13,577 nt of DNA. Source: Deltaproteobacteria bacterium. GTDB lineage: Bacteria > Desulfobacterota > Desulfobacteria > Desulfobacterales > Desulfosalsimonadaceae. The position numbers and the translations under genes were made by a program. The notes under the pieces were generated by a model. It was not told where the DNA came from and did no database searches. It saw nothing but the letters and a program-made list of their open reading frames with translations. The DNA lies in assembly GCA_024280875.1 (NCBI GenBank), contig JAJRPH010000104.1, positions 1 to 13,577 of the forward strand. Reading direction: 5' to 3'. Below, piece after piece: positions 7,100 through 13,577 of this stretch. Every line of letters starts with the position of its first letter. The first letter of the stretch is position 1.

Positions 7100-8068
7100 A
7101 TGAAATATTTCCTCAAACCAAATATATTTATTTATTCAATCCTGATCATGTGCATCAGTGTGCTATGTATGTCATTTCCGACGTATTGCTGTGCGGAAGG
7201 ATCAGATTCTGATTCTTATCAAATAATTGTATTTGTCTCAAAAAACATCAGACCCTATATTGAAGCGGTGGATGGACTCCGGGGGCAATTAGCCAAATCA
7301 ATTGTTGCGGATGTGGAGGTCATCATGCTGGACCGGTATGCTCCAAAGGCCCGAGCTGATCTGGCCGATCGGTTTTCCGGTGAAAGTGATGTGGGCCTGG
7401 TTGCAGCAATCGGTCCCGAAGCAGCGGCTTTTGTATGGGAATCATTTAAGGGCGCGGCTTTTCCTAAGATATACTCGATTATTCTGAATCCTGAAAAAGT
7501 AATCGGCGCCATTGAAACAGCGGCCGGAATTTCCCTGAATATTCCTCCCGATGAGCAACTTAAGGTTATACGGCAGGGGTTCCCTTCAGTTGAGCGAATC
7601 GGCATTTTTTATGATCCGGTTTATAACCTTGATTTTTACGAAAAAGCCTCGAAGGCGGCATTTGAGCTGGATGTTGATCTGGTCCCCTTAAGCGTGGGTT
7701 CCAAAAAAGATATTCCGTTTTTGTTACAGGAGTGCTGGGATTCCGTGGATTGCATCTGGTTGATTCCCGATCGTACGGTGATATCTGAAAGTATTGCCCA
7801 GTATATCATTAAGCAGGCGGTATTGCAGAAGATCCCCGTCATCGGATATAATCAATTTTTTTATGACTCAGGGGCTGCTATGGCGTTTGTGTTTGATTAT
7901 AACGATCTTGGCAGGCAGTCTGCCGAGCTGATCGCAGATATTTTGCAGCAACAGGAGTCCGGGAGTCGGACTCCTGTTTTTAAAGCCTGGCTGAATAAAA
8001 CGGTTCTGGAAAAACTGAACATTGAAATTTCACAACCCATAACATTGCCGATTATGGTGGGCCCATGA
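7100..8068 (+). CDS. Periplasmic ABC-type substrate-binding protein (PF04392-like), orphan, kinase-linked
   Basis: A 322-residue exported protein. A long hydrophobic signal peptide spans about 1-32 (cleavage after CCA). The typical lipoprotein Cys motif is not present, so Sec signal peptidase I processing is likely. The mature part shows the two-lobed layout of the ABC_sub_bind family: YQIIVFVSKNIRPYIEAVDG in lobe one, an IGPEAAAF segment, then RIGIFYDPVYNLDFYEKASK at the hinge. Lobe two has IWLIPDRTVISES, KIPVIGYNQFF and DYNDLGRQSAELIADIL, all typical of PF04392. No permease or ATPase gene lies beside it. Instead its stop overlaps the start of a histidine kinase by 4 bp. The likely job is to bind a small ligand in the periplasm and present it to the kinase sensor, or to a distant transporter (inference). 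The ligand cannot be read from sequence. No good ribosome site is seen upstream of ATG 7100. Confidence 0.8.
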   Translation: MKYFLKPNIFIYSILIMCISVLCMSFPTYCCAEGSDSDSYQIIVFVSKNIRPYIEAVDGLRGQLAKSIVADVEVIMLDRYAPKARADLADRFSGESDVGLVAAIGPEAAAFVWESFKGAAFPKIYSIILNPEKVIGAIETAAGISLNIPPDEQLKVIRQGFPSVERIGIFYDPVYNLDFYEKASKAAFELDVDLVPLSVGSKKDIPFLLQECWDSVDCIWLIPDRTVISESIAQYIIKQAVLQKIPVIGYNQFFYDSGAAMAFVFDYNDLGRQSAELIADILQQQESGSRTPVFKAWLNKTVLEKLNIEISQPITLPIMVGP

Positions 8069-9498
8069 AAAGTCCCGGCATACATTTAAGACTACTCGTG
8101 ACGGCCTTGTTGGTTATCAGTCTGACAGCCTTTACCCTGGGAGCCATCGGGGTAAAGATGTTTCATGATTTTGCGCAGAATCGTTTTGAGGAACGGTTTG
8201 AATTTCTGGCCAGGTATCTGGCACTCAACTCTGAACTGGGGATACTGATTGATCAGCGGTCCATGCTCAATCAACTGGCCAAGAACCTGCTGGCGGAAGA
8301 GGACTTGGCAAAGGTCCGGATATACAATAGCGCGGATGAAATCCTTGCCGAAGCATCAAAGGTAATTTCCGGGCCATATACGACGGTTGAAGCCCCTGTC
8401 CGGTTGAAAACTTCCAGTGAGGAAAGTCAGGCGTTTTTCTGGGAATCACCTTCCCTGGCCGAAGAGCCGCTGGATATTATCGGAAAAGTCCGGATTATTT
8501 ACAGTACCTCTCAGATTAACAGCCTTTTAAAAACAATCACTGTCTGGTACCTTTGGTTTACAGTAGGGCTGGCGGCAGTATGTCTTTTGATTTTCTTTTT
8601 TATTTCAAGGTCGCTGGTTTCTCCGCTGACACGGCTGGCACAGACAGCCAGAAAGGTCGGTGCCGGGGAGCTTCAGCGGCGGATGATACCCGGGAATATC
8701 CCGGAAACCAGGGAGGTCTCCCTGGCATTTAATGCCATGCTGGATTCTTTGGAAAAGGGACGAAAAGCGGTTGAAAAGGCAAACCAGGAAATGTCCCGTC
8801 AGAATCTGCTGGCGGAAATGGGGAAATTTTCCATGATGATTGCCCATGAAATCAAGAATCCTTTGAGTATTATCAAAAGCTCTTTTGATCTTCTCAAAAA
8901 AGATCCGGCAGATCCCTCCAATTCAGTTTTGATCGGTTATATTGAGGAAGAGATTCAACGGATTAACGGGCTAATCGAAGATTTCCTGTCTTTTGCCAAA
9001 CCGGCAAAGCCGTCTTTTCGGGTGGTGGATGCAAACAATATGTTAAGGGACTGTATTGACCGGTTTGGCCGCATGGATACCACTAAAAATATAAAATTTA
9101 AAGGGCATATACCTGAAATGTCATGCCTGTCTTACCTGGACCCGGATTTATTTCGGCGGGCGATTGATAATATTTTAAAAAATGCCGTGGAAGCCTGCAG
9201 CGGCAGTGGAATGATTTTTGTGGATGCGGTCTGCAAGGAAGACATCTGGGAGGTTGATATTGCGGATGACGGATGCGGCATTCAGGAAAATATGCTGGAC
9301 AAAATATTTAATCCGTTTATTACCACCCGGGCCAAGGGGACCGGACTGGGACTGGCATACACGGCCCAGGTGATTTCCGCGCACAGCGGCAGCATCAGTG
9401 TCGTTAACCGGGCTCAAAAAGGCGCCCGGTTCAAAATTGAAATCCCCAGGGAACCTAAAACGATTGATTTGTTTGGTAAGGATGGAGTAAAGGAATAA
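8065..9498 (+). CDS. Membrane sensor histidine kinase (periplasmic sensor-HAMP-HisKA-HATPase)
   Basis: A 477-residue two-pass kinase. The first transmembrane helix is at about 9-30, and a periplasmic domain of about 120 residues (32-155) contains ARYLALNSELGILIDQRSML and VRIYNSADEILAEA, reminiscent of CHASE8/Cache-like small-molecule sensors. The second helix is at about 157-180, and HAMP follows at about 181-233 (SRSLVSPLTRLAQTARKVG). HisKA carries the H-box IAHEIKNPLS with phospho-acceptor His261. The ATPase domain has N-box Asn369/Asn373 (DNILKNAVEA), the D402-G-x-G motif (DDGCGI) and GTGLGL at 425-430, so all catalytic motifs are intact. The 4-bp overlap with the substrate-binding protein gene suggests coupled translation and a shared signal. 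The probable phosphorylation partner is the NtrC-type regulator downstream, although a MITE-like element now separates the two genes. Confidence 0.92.
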   Translation: MKSPGIHLRLLVTALLVISLTAFTLGAIGVKMFHDFAQNRFEERFEFLARYLALNSELGILIDQRSMLNQLAKNLLAEEDLAKVRIYNSADEILAEASKVISGPYTTVEAPVRLKTSSEESQAFFWESPSLAEEPLDIIGKVRIIYSTSQINSLLKTITVWYLWFTVGLAAVCLLIFFFISRSLVSPLTRLAQTARKVGAGELQRRMIPGNIPETREVSLAFNAMLDSLEKGRKAVEKANQEMSRQNLLAEMGKFSMMIAHEIKNPLSIIKSSFDLLKKDPADPSNSVLIGYIEEEIQRINGLIEDFLSFAKPAKPSFRVVDANNMLRDCIDRFGRMDTTKNIKFKGHIPEMSCLSYLDPDLFRRAIDNILKNAVEACSGSGMIFVDAVCKEDIWEVDIADDGCGIQENMLDKIFNPFITTRAKGTGLGLAYTAQVISAHSGSISVVNRAQKGARFKIEIPREPKTIDLFGKDGVKE

Positions 9499-9500
9499 AT

Positions 9501-9657
9501 TATGATGGCTTCTTAAAAAGTCCAAATTCTGTGTTGCGCTGCCTCCTTCGTTTCTTCAAAGTACGAAAAGTACGAATCATCACTCAGGATTTGCGCGCCT
9601 TAAATTTGGAGCTTTTTTCTTTGCCATCGGGTTTTTTTGCTATACGAGGTTGTCGAT
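9501..9657 (-). mobile_element. MITE-like element, copy 2 (inverted, diverged, about 157 bp)
   Basis: It starts TATGATGGCTTC then TTAAAAAGTC, the reverse complement of the copy 1 right end, and continues with shared interior blocks: CCTTCGTTTCTTCA, GTACGAATCATCACTCAGGA and AGCTTTTTTCTTTGCCATCG. The far end is decayed but still readable as TACGAGGTTGTC against TACGAGTTTGTC in the family. Compared with copies 1 and 4 it lacks the CCAATCTC...ATTGG hairpin block. It therefore belongs to a distinct subtype, or that block is a later insertion. It fills nearly the whole 160-bp gap between kinase and regulator genes. Its decayed end supplies the GAGG ribosome site of the regulator. Confidence 0.75.
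9646..9649 (+). promoter_or_regulatory. Ribosome binding site of the response regulator, derived from the element end
   Basis: GAGG lies 9 bp upstream of ATG 9659. In the other copies this spot reads GAGT, so a single base change in the element terminus appears to have created the Shine-Dalgarno match. It supports ATG 9659 over the TTG at 9650, which GAGG directly abuts. Confidence 0.5.
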
Positions 9658-9658
9658 A

Positions 9659-11014
9659 ATGGCTTATATTTTAGTAGTTGATGATGAAGAAAAAATGCAG
9701 CATTTGCTTTCGATTATGCTGGTTCGTCAGGGCTACAGTGTGGATCGGGCAGGGGATGGGGTCAAAGCCCTTGAGATGATAAAGGAAAATCCCTATGACC
9801 TGGTCATATCCGATATCCGTATGCCCAATATGGACGGATTGACTCTATTGTCCGAGATGAAGGCATTGGATATTAGTTGCCCGGTGGTGTTCATCACCGC
9901 GTTTGCAACCATTGATTCCGCTGTTGACGCCATGCGCCAGGGGGTTGCCGACTATATCACCAAACCATTTGAAGAAGAGCGGATTCTGCTCACCGTTGAA
10001 CGGACATTGGGTATTTCCCGGATTATTGCGGAAAATATTGAATTAAAGCGGCAGCTTTTGGAGGTGTCCGGTGGCCGAGAGATTGTTTATGTATCTGAAA
10101 AGATGGCTGAAGTGATGAAGAATGCCGCCCAGGTTGCCGGGTCTGATGCCGCCGTATTAATTACAGGAGAATCAGGAACCGGCAAAGAACTTATAGCCGG
10201 TTTTATTCACCATTCAAGTCCCCGATGCAAGGCCCGTTTTGTGCCGGTAAACTGCGCAGCCATCTCTCCGAGCCTTGTGGAGTCCGAGCTTTTTGGGTAT
10301 GAAAAAGGGGCTTTTACCGGCGCGGACCGACGGACACAAGGAAAATTTGAATATGCAAACGGCGGCACATTATTTTTAGATGAAATCGGTGATTTGCCTC
10401 TTGAGGCGCAGGCAAAGCTGTTGAGGGCATTGCAGGATAAGAAGATCCAGCGGGTCGGCGGAAACCAGCAGATCCCTTTAGATGTTCGTATTCTTTGCGC
10501 GACCAACCAGGATTTAGATCAACTGGTTGGAAGTGGAAAATTCCGGAAGGATTTATATTATCGGATTAATGTATTCCCAATCGAAACCCCGCCCCTAAGG
10601 GAACGGATTGATGATATTGTCCTATTGGCAGAGTATTTTTTAAAGCATTTAAGAGATGGGAAAGAAGCCCGGTTGACTGAAGGAGCGATTCGGACCCTTC
10701 AGTTATATAACTGGCCGGGGAATGTGCGTGAACTGGCCAATGCCATGGAACGTGCCATGATTATCGACAGTGGTGACGGGAGCATAACCGCTGAAACATT
10801 GTCTTTTTTAAGGGCAGCATCTTGTACTGCCGGTTCGGTCGATCAATTTAAGTTGCCTCCGAACGGTATTTCTCTGGAGGCATTACAGCTCGATCTTGTC
10901 CGGCAGGCGCTGGCATTAACCATAAATAATCAGTCCGCTGCGGCAAATCTGTTGGGGTTGACCCGGGCCAACTTCAGGGTGTGGGCGAAGCAGATGGCGG
11001 GCAATGAGGGCTGA
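9659..11014 (+). CDS. Sigma-54-dependent NtrC-family response regulator
   Basis: A 451-residue regulator from ATG 9659. The receiver domain (1 to about 118) has the acidic pair Asp8/Asp9, phospho-acceptor Asp52 (ISDIRMPN), a switch Thr80 and Lys102 (ITKPFEEE). The AAA+ domain contains Walker A GESGTGKE (170-177), the sigma-54 contact loop GAFTGA (217-222), Walker B LFLDEIGD (238-245) and the RDLYYRINVFPIETPPLRER-type sensor region in the form KDLYYRINVFPIETPPLRER. YNWPGNVREL (about 350-359) is also intact. A Fis-type helix-turn-helix closes the protein (about 407-447; NQSAAANLLGL), with a recognition helix (TRANFRVWAKQ) that departs from the common RYRMKKL-like form. It should activate sigma-54 promoters when phosphorylated, most likely by the kinase upstream. 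A TTG at 9650 would add three residues. I found no convincing GG-N10-GC promoter in the adjacent gaps, so its targets are not visible here. Confidence 0.93.
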   Translation: MAYILVVDDEEKMQHLLSIMLVRQGYSVDRAGDGVKALEMIKENPYDLVISDIRMPNMDGLTLLSEMKALDISCPVVFITAFATIDSAVDAMRQGVADYITKPFEEERILLTVERTLGISRIIAENIELKRQLLEVSGGREIVYVSEKMAEVMKNAAQVAGSDAAVLITGESGTGKELIAGFIHHSSPRCKARFVPVNCAAISPSLVESELFGYEKGAFTGADRRTQGKFEYANGGTLFLDEIGDLPLEAQAKLLRALQDKKIQRVGGNQQIPLDVRILCATNQDLDQLVGSGKFRKDLYYRINVFPIETPPLRERIDDIVLLAEYFLKHLRDGKEARLTEGAIRTLQLYNWPGNVRELANAMERAMIIDSGDGSITAETLSFLRAASCTAGSVDQFKLPPNGISLEALQLDLVRQALALTINNQSAAANLLGLTRANFRVWAKQMAGNEG

Positions 11015-11068
11015 CCGGCCATCATGATTTAAAATTTTTCTCTGTGCTCCCTTTGATGGGAAAAAGAA

Positions 11069-11104
11069 TTTTTACTTTTAACAAATTTGACAAACTAGTA
11101 AAAA
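11069..11104 (+). repeat. 8-bp inverted repeat in the leader of the TonB receptor gene
   Basis: TTTTTACT (11069-11076) pairs with AGTAAAAA (11097-11104) across a 20-nt loop, with two more pairs beyond one mismatch. The right arm belongs to the MITE-like end fragment. It could form a weak leader hairpin before the receptor start. It is AT-only apart from one pair, so stability would be low. Confidence 0.35.
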
Positions 11105-11123
11105 GTCAAATTCAGATGGCAAA
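11086..11123 (+). mobile_element. MITE-like element end fragment, copy 3 (38 bp)
   Basis: TTTGACAAACTAGTAAAAAG followed by TCAAATTCAGATGGCAAA matches the left end of copy 4 at 34 of 38 positions and then diverges abruptly. Only the terminus survives. The GATGGCAAA at its right edge provides the ATG and the first codons (Met-Ala-Lys) of the downstream receptor. It is either a truncated old insertion or a recombination scar. Confidence 0.7.
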
Positions 11124-13191
11124 AACAGTGATCCTACAGGTTCTTAAAATATTGGTGGTCGGCATGATGATCGGCTGTTTTTTATCTCCCTCGCCCGTCC
11201 GGTCGGCGGATTCGGATGACACCATGCTCATGTTTGTTGGAGAAGATCTGGAGGTTCTTTCCATTGCATCCCGGCGCGAAGAAAGTGCCCGACAAGCGCC
11301 TGCTGTGGCAAACGTAATTACGCGAGAGATGATTGAGACCCATGACATGTTTACACTTGCCGATGCGCTTGCGCAGACCCCCGGATTTTACATGGCACAG
11401 AAAGAATGGGGAACACAGCCATACTTGAGAGGCATTCCGGATTCGGTTCTTTTTTTATATGATACGGTTCCGATGCAATCGGACATCACAAAGTCGGTAC
11501 ATCCTTTGGATGTCGAGCTTTCACTCGCACCGATCAAGCGGATTGAGATTGTCCGGGGGCCTGGTTCCGTTCTGTGGGGGCCGGATGCTTTTGCCGGTAT
11601 TGTCAATGTCGTCCCGATGACCGGAAAAGACTTAAACGGCGTGGAAACCGGTATATTTTACGGCTCTCCCGGAGACGCAAAAGGCTTTCATATTAATGCC
11701 GGTCACGACGCCGGTGAGTGGGATAGTTTTATTTCCTTGACCGGCCGCGAGGGTAAAGCAGATGACCGGGTCGGTAATGTTCGAGCTTTCTGGGGAGATG
11801 GCGCCGGTGTTCCGGTTGCCCCTGACGACCGATATGGATATGTGCGGGCGGACCGGCCGCATTCTTTCGAAGTCGTCGGCAATATGAATATAAGGGACTG
11901 CGTGACGTTGTCCGGCCGGTATTCAGATTATTCGTGGCCGTATTCCATCGCGGATGAGGACCGGGAATTGATCTGGGTCGAAGATCGAAGTGCGCCTGTA
12001 AATTTTATCATGCTGGAAGGCAAAAAAAACGTGGATCCGAATTCGGCGTTGCGGTTTACAGGATATTATTCATCGGTTAATTCGGCATATAAAGTGATCG
12101 ATCTTGAGCTTTCGCCCAAAGAATATACTACATACGGTGAGGTTATTTATGACCGGGATTTTTTGTCCGGAAAAGGATTGCTGACTGCCGGAGGGGCTTA
12201 CCGAAATAAGCATGTCTCTGATGCCCCCATATGGGACAGTTATTTGCCCGGCTATCTGGGACCGGACAATGACACATTTCTGCCGGGTATCACGGAGGCG
12301 GATTACCGGACCGAGCTTTGGTCTGTTTTCGGCCAATATTCGCATAAAATTGGCAAAACCGACGTATCGTTCGGTTTGCGTCATGATGCGCATGATTTCT
12401 ATGATGACAGCCTGAGTTATAACGTGGGCCTTGTCTGGGAGCCGAAAACAGAGTGGATGGTTAAGCTTTTGTATGGAACCGCATACCGGACCCCCAATAC
12501 CAGTCAGCTGCTTGAAAAGCAAAATGCCGGGTTTGATGGAATCAGCACCGCACTGGAAGAAATAAATACGTTAAATGTTGAATTGTCATGGCAGGCACAA
12601 GACCGTTTGGGGGTCAGTCTTGGCGGGTTTGTGAATCATATTTCAAATCATGTGATGGATAATGCATACGCCGGGTTGTCGGATCCCAATCACCAGAAAA
12701 TTTTCGGTGTGGAGTTGGAAGGCCGGGTGGTCCCGTTTGCCGGCCTTGAACTGAGCGCCAATCTGACAGCTTTTGATAACAGCGGACCGGATGAAACATA
12801 TCGCTATGAGGACGGTTTTATTATTGATCCTGATGACGGCAGTATAGAGATAATTTATGCAGAGTCAAGCTACCCTTTTGACACTGGTCCGAACCGGTTG
12901 CTGAATATCATGGGGAAGTGGGAACCTTTTGACAGGGTCTCCATTTTTTGTCGGGCGGGCTATTTCTCATCGGTCGATATCGTCTGTCCAACTTGCGACA
13001 GCATAGAGTCCGTGCCGGGCGCATGGCTTCTGGATATGGCGTTTACTGCCAAAGATATCGTGATCCCGGGGCTTGAGTTAAGCGTATATTTAAAAAATGT
13101 GACAGACAAGAATTACCGGCTTCCGGGTACCTACAGTACCATCGACGGGGAGCCGTTTTCAGCGCTCATTCTGTTGAAAAAAAGCTGGTGA
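11116..13191 (+). CDS. TonB-dependent outer-membrane receptor
   Basis: A 691-residue receptor from ATG 11116. Its signal peptide is MAKTVILQVLKILVVGMMIG plus CFLSPSPVRSA, cleaved near residue 31. A TonB-box-like segment (EDLEVLSIAS, 43-52) precedes the plug (about 55-165) with APAVANVITREMI, LADALAQTPGFYM, YLRGIPDSVLF and the hallmark IEIVRGPGSVLWGPDAFAGI. A beta-barrel follows, including a TAYRTPNTSQLL segment and a final strand region VYLKNVTDKNYRLPG, ending in Trp as outer-membrane barrels do. It imports a ligand across the outer membrane using TonB energy. The substrate (siderophore, cobalamin, other metal complex) cannot be told from this sequence. Frames upstream to GTG 11044 would add 24 residues translated from the MITE-like fragment, so they were not used. 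No strong ribosome site is visible. A CPTC motif (Cys624, Cys627) sits in a likely extracellular loop near the C terminus. Its position after the two-component genes suggests it is a regulated target or co-functional partner. Confidence 0.9.
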   Translation: MAKTVILQVLKILVVGMMIGCFLSPSPVRSADSDDTMLMFVGEDLEVLSIASRREESARQAPAVANVITREMIETHDMFTLADALAQTPGFYMAQKEWGTQPYLRGIPDSVLFLYDTVPMQSDITKSVHPLDVELSLAPIKRIEIVRGPGSVLWGPDAFAGIVNVVPMTGKDLNGVETGIFYGSPGDAKGFHINAGHDAGEWDSFISLTGREGKADDRVGNVRAFWGDGAGVPVAPDDRYGYVRADRPHSFEVVGNMNIRDCVTLSGRYSDYSWPYSIADEDRELIWVEDRSAPVNFIMLEGKKNVDPNSALRFTGYYSSVNSAYKVIDLELSPKEYTTYGEVIYDRDFLSGKGLLTAGGAYRNKHVSDAPIWDSYLPGYLGPDNDTFLPGITEADYRTELWSVFGQYSHKIGKTDVSFGLRHDAHDFYDDSLSYNVGLVWEPKTEWMVKLLYGTAYRTPNTSQLLEKQNAGFDGISTALEEINTLNVELSWQAQDRLGVSLGGFVNHISNHVMDNAYAGLSDPNHQKIFGVELEGRVVPFAGLELSANLTAFDNSGPDETYRYEDGFIIDPDDGSIEIIYAESSYPFDTGPNRLLNIMGKWEPFDRVSIFCRAGYFSSVDIVCPTCDSIESVPGAWLLDMAFTAKDIVIPGLELSVYLKNVTDKNYRLPGTYSTIDGEPFSALILLKKSW

Positions 13192-13198
13192 AGATCTA

Positions 13199-13244
13199 TT
13201 TTGAATGTTGAATGATGAACAAGGAACGCTGAATGACGAAGGAA
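13199..13244 (+). repeat. Dispersed AT-rich repeat, direct copy A
   Basis: The segment reads TTTTGAATGTTGAATGATGAA, shown here only in part, then CAAGGAACGCTGAATGACGAAGGAA. It matches copy B at 13321-13360 in the pattern TTTTGAAT...GAACAAGGAA...GAATG.CGAAGGAA. It begins 8 bp after the TonB receptor stop and is non-coding in my reading. Confidence 0.6.
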
Positions 13245-13283
13245 AGAAAAGCAAATGCCCGGTCTGGGGAGAAAACTTCAATA

Positions 13284-13360
13284 TTCGACATTCTTTGTTC
13301 GACATTCGATATTTTTTTGAATTTTGAATATCGAACAAGGAATTATGAATGTCGAAGGAA
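13284..13360 (+). repeat. Inverted-repeat unit of the dispersed repeat (hairpin-forming) with direct copy B
   Basis: TTCGATATT (13305-13313) is an exact inverted match to AATATCGAA (13327-13335) with a 13-nt T-rich loop. TTCGACATTC (13284-13293, repeated at 13298-13307) pairs imperfectly with GAATGTCGAA (13347-13356), with one mismatch. Together they can form a long interrupted stem. Such a structure downstream of the receptor gene might act as a transcript-end stabiliser or weak terminator, but no classic U-tract follows. The right arm is direct copy B (13321-13360) of the repeat at 13199. Confidence 0.6.
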
Positions 13361-13376
13361 TGCCGGGAATTCGACC

Positions 13377-13445
13377 GTTGAAGAACGGTTAGTCGATTTT
13401 GCTGTCCGTGTTATTCGAACGGCAGAGTCGCTGCCGAAAACAAAG
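13377..13445 (+). pseudogene. Interrupted 5' part of a four-helix-bundle (S23 / 23S rRNA IVS-type) protein gene
   Basis: The frame encodes VEERLVDFAVRVIRTAESLP followed by KTK, which matches the start of the four-helix-bundle family found in 23S rRNA intervening sequences and as free genes (typical pattern: ERLVDFAVRVIR..E.LPKT followed by G.H...QL.RSGTS). The expected continuation with QL-RSGTS is absent. At 13446 the sequence switches to the MITE-like element, and the frame ends at a stop at 13506-13508 after element-encoded residues. The true start is uncertain. The frame is open back to ATG 13233 through the dispersed repeats, which would add a low-complexity leader. The rest of the gene may lie beyond the window on the far side of the element. 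Family identification is from memory of the motif, on a short stretch. Confidence 0.55.
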
Positions 13446-13577
13446 ATTGACAAACTCGTAAAAAGTCAGATTCCGATGGCAAAGAAAAAAGCTCCACCAA
13501 TCTCATAAAAATTGGCAAGGCGCGTAAATCCTGAGTGATGATTTGTACTTAGCGTACCATGAAGAAACGAAGGATGA
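13446..13577 (+). mobile_element. MITE-like element, copy 4 (truncated by window end)
   Basis: It starts ATTGACAAACTCGTAAAAAG and runs to the last base of the window, matching copy 1 from 924 to 1055 at 125 of 132 positions without gaps. By analogy about 40 bp, including the right inverted repeat, lie outside. Its left end carries the exact core TCGTAAAAAGTC that is the perfect complement of the copy 1 right end GACTTTTTACGA. It interrupts the four-helix-bundle gene. Confidence 0.8.

Noticed and set aside
7255..7605. A 116-codon - strand frame inside the binding-protein gene
   Set aside because: It is antisense to a well-supported gene and its composition is typical of a shadow frame.
11015..11060. 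Terminator after the response regulator (GGCTGACCGGCC, ATCATGAT)
   Set aside because: The palindromes are short and there is no stable stem followed by a clear T-run, so this is insufficient for a call.
11087..11115. TTGACA in the element end as a -35 box for the TonB receptor
   Set aside because: No acceptable -10 hexamer occurs at 16-18 bp spacing, and the hexamer would leave almost no leader before ATG 11116.
12070..12522. A 150-codon frame on the - strand inside the TonB receptor
   Set aside because: The + strand frame has clear receptor features throughout. The antisense frame shows no recognisable domain and is a shadow.
13233..13508. A 91-codon frame after the TonB receptor, with an AAGGA 7 bp before its ATG
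   Set aside because: It is a composite of dispersed repeat, four-helix gene start and element end. The ribosome-site match lies inside the repeat. Only the four-helix part (13377-13445) resembles a known protein.

Overview
The window reads as a chromosomal segment of a Gram-negative, moderate-GC, didermal bacterium. The pairing of a type II secretion locus containing a PilM/PilN-like GspL with an NtrC-type two-component system and a TonB-dependent receptor, plus short repeats ending in TCGTAAAAAGTC, resembles Desulfobacterota (Desulfobacteraceae-like sulfate reducers). That placement is inference from gene content and style, not from a marker gene. All supported genes lie on the + strand.

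Region 1 (2-7043) is the 3' part of a type II secretion (T2SS) operon in the order gspI (5' truncated by the window edge), gspJ, gspK, gspL, gspM, gspC, gspD. Genes are tightly packed, with ATGA overlaps at L/M and C/D. The pseudopilins I, J and K would form the pseudopilus tip. GspL and GspM build the inner-membrane platform, GspC bridges it to the outer membrane, and GspD is the secretin channel. The compact flow is broken only between gspJ and gspK, where a 172-bp MITE-like element is inserted.

Region 2 (7100-13191) looks like a sense-and-import locus: an orphan periplasmic ABC-type substrate-binding protein (PF04392-like), a membrane histidine kinase overlapping it by 4 bp, a sigma-54-dependent NtrC-family response regulator, and a TonB-dependent outer-membrane receptor. 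No ABC permease or ATPase is present. The simplest reading is that the binding protein is a ligand-sensing partner of the kinase and that the regulator controls the receptor or another import function.

Region 3 (13192-13577) has no intact gene. It holds direct and inverted copies of an AT-rich dispersed repeat, then the first roughly 23 codons of a four-helix-bundle (S23 / 23S rRNA intervening-sequence type) protein gene. That gene appears to be cut by another copy of the MITE-like element, which runs off the window end.

The main structural theme is this MITE-like family: two long copies and one end fragment inside the window, plus a fourth copy truncated by the edge. Copies sit at gene boundaries (gspJ/gspK, kinase/regulator, regulator/receptor, four-helix gene) and have been partly absorbed into translation starts. 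One copy lies just upstream of the GspK start and opens a spurious upstream reading frame. One end provides the Shine-Dalgarno-like GAGG of the regulator. One fragment contains the likely ATG of the receptor.
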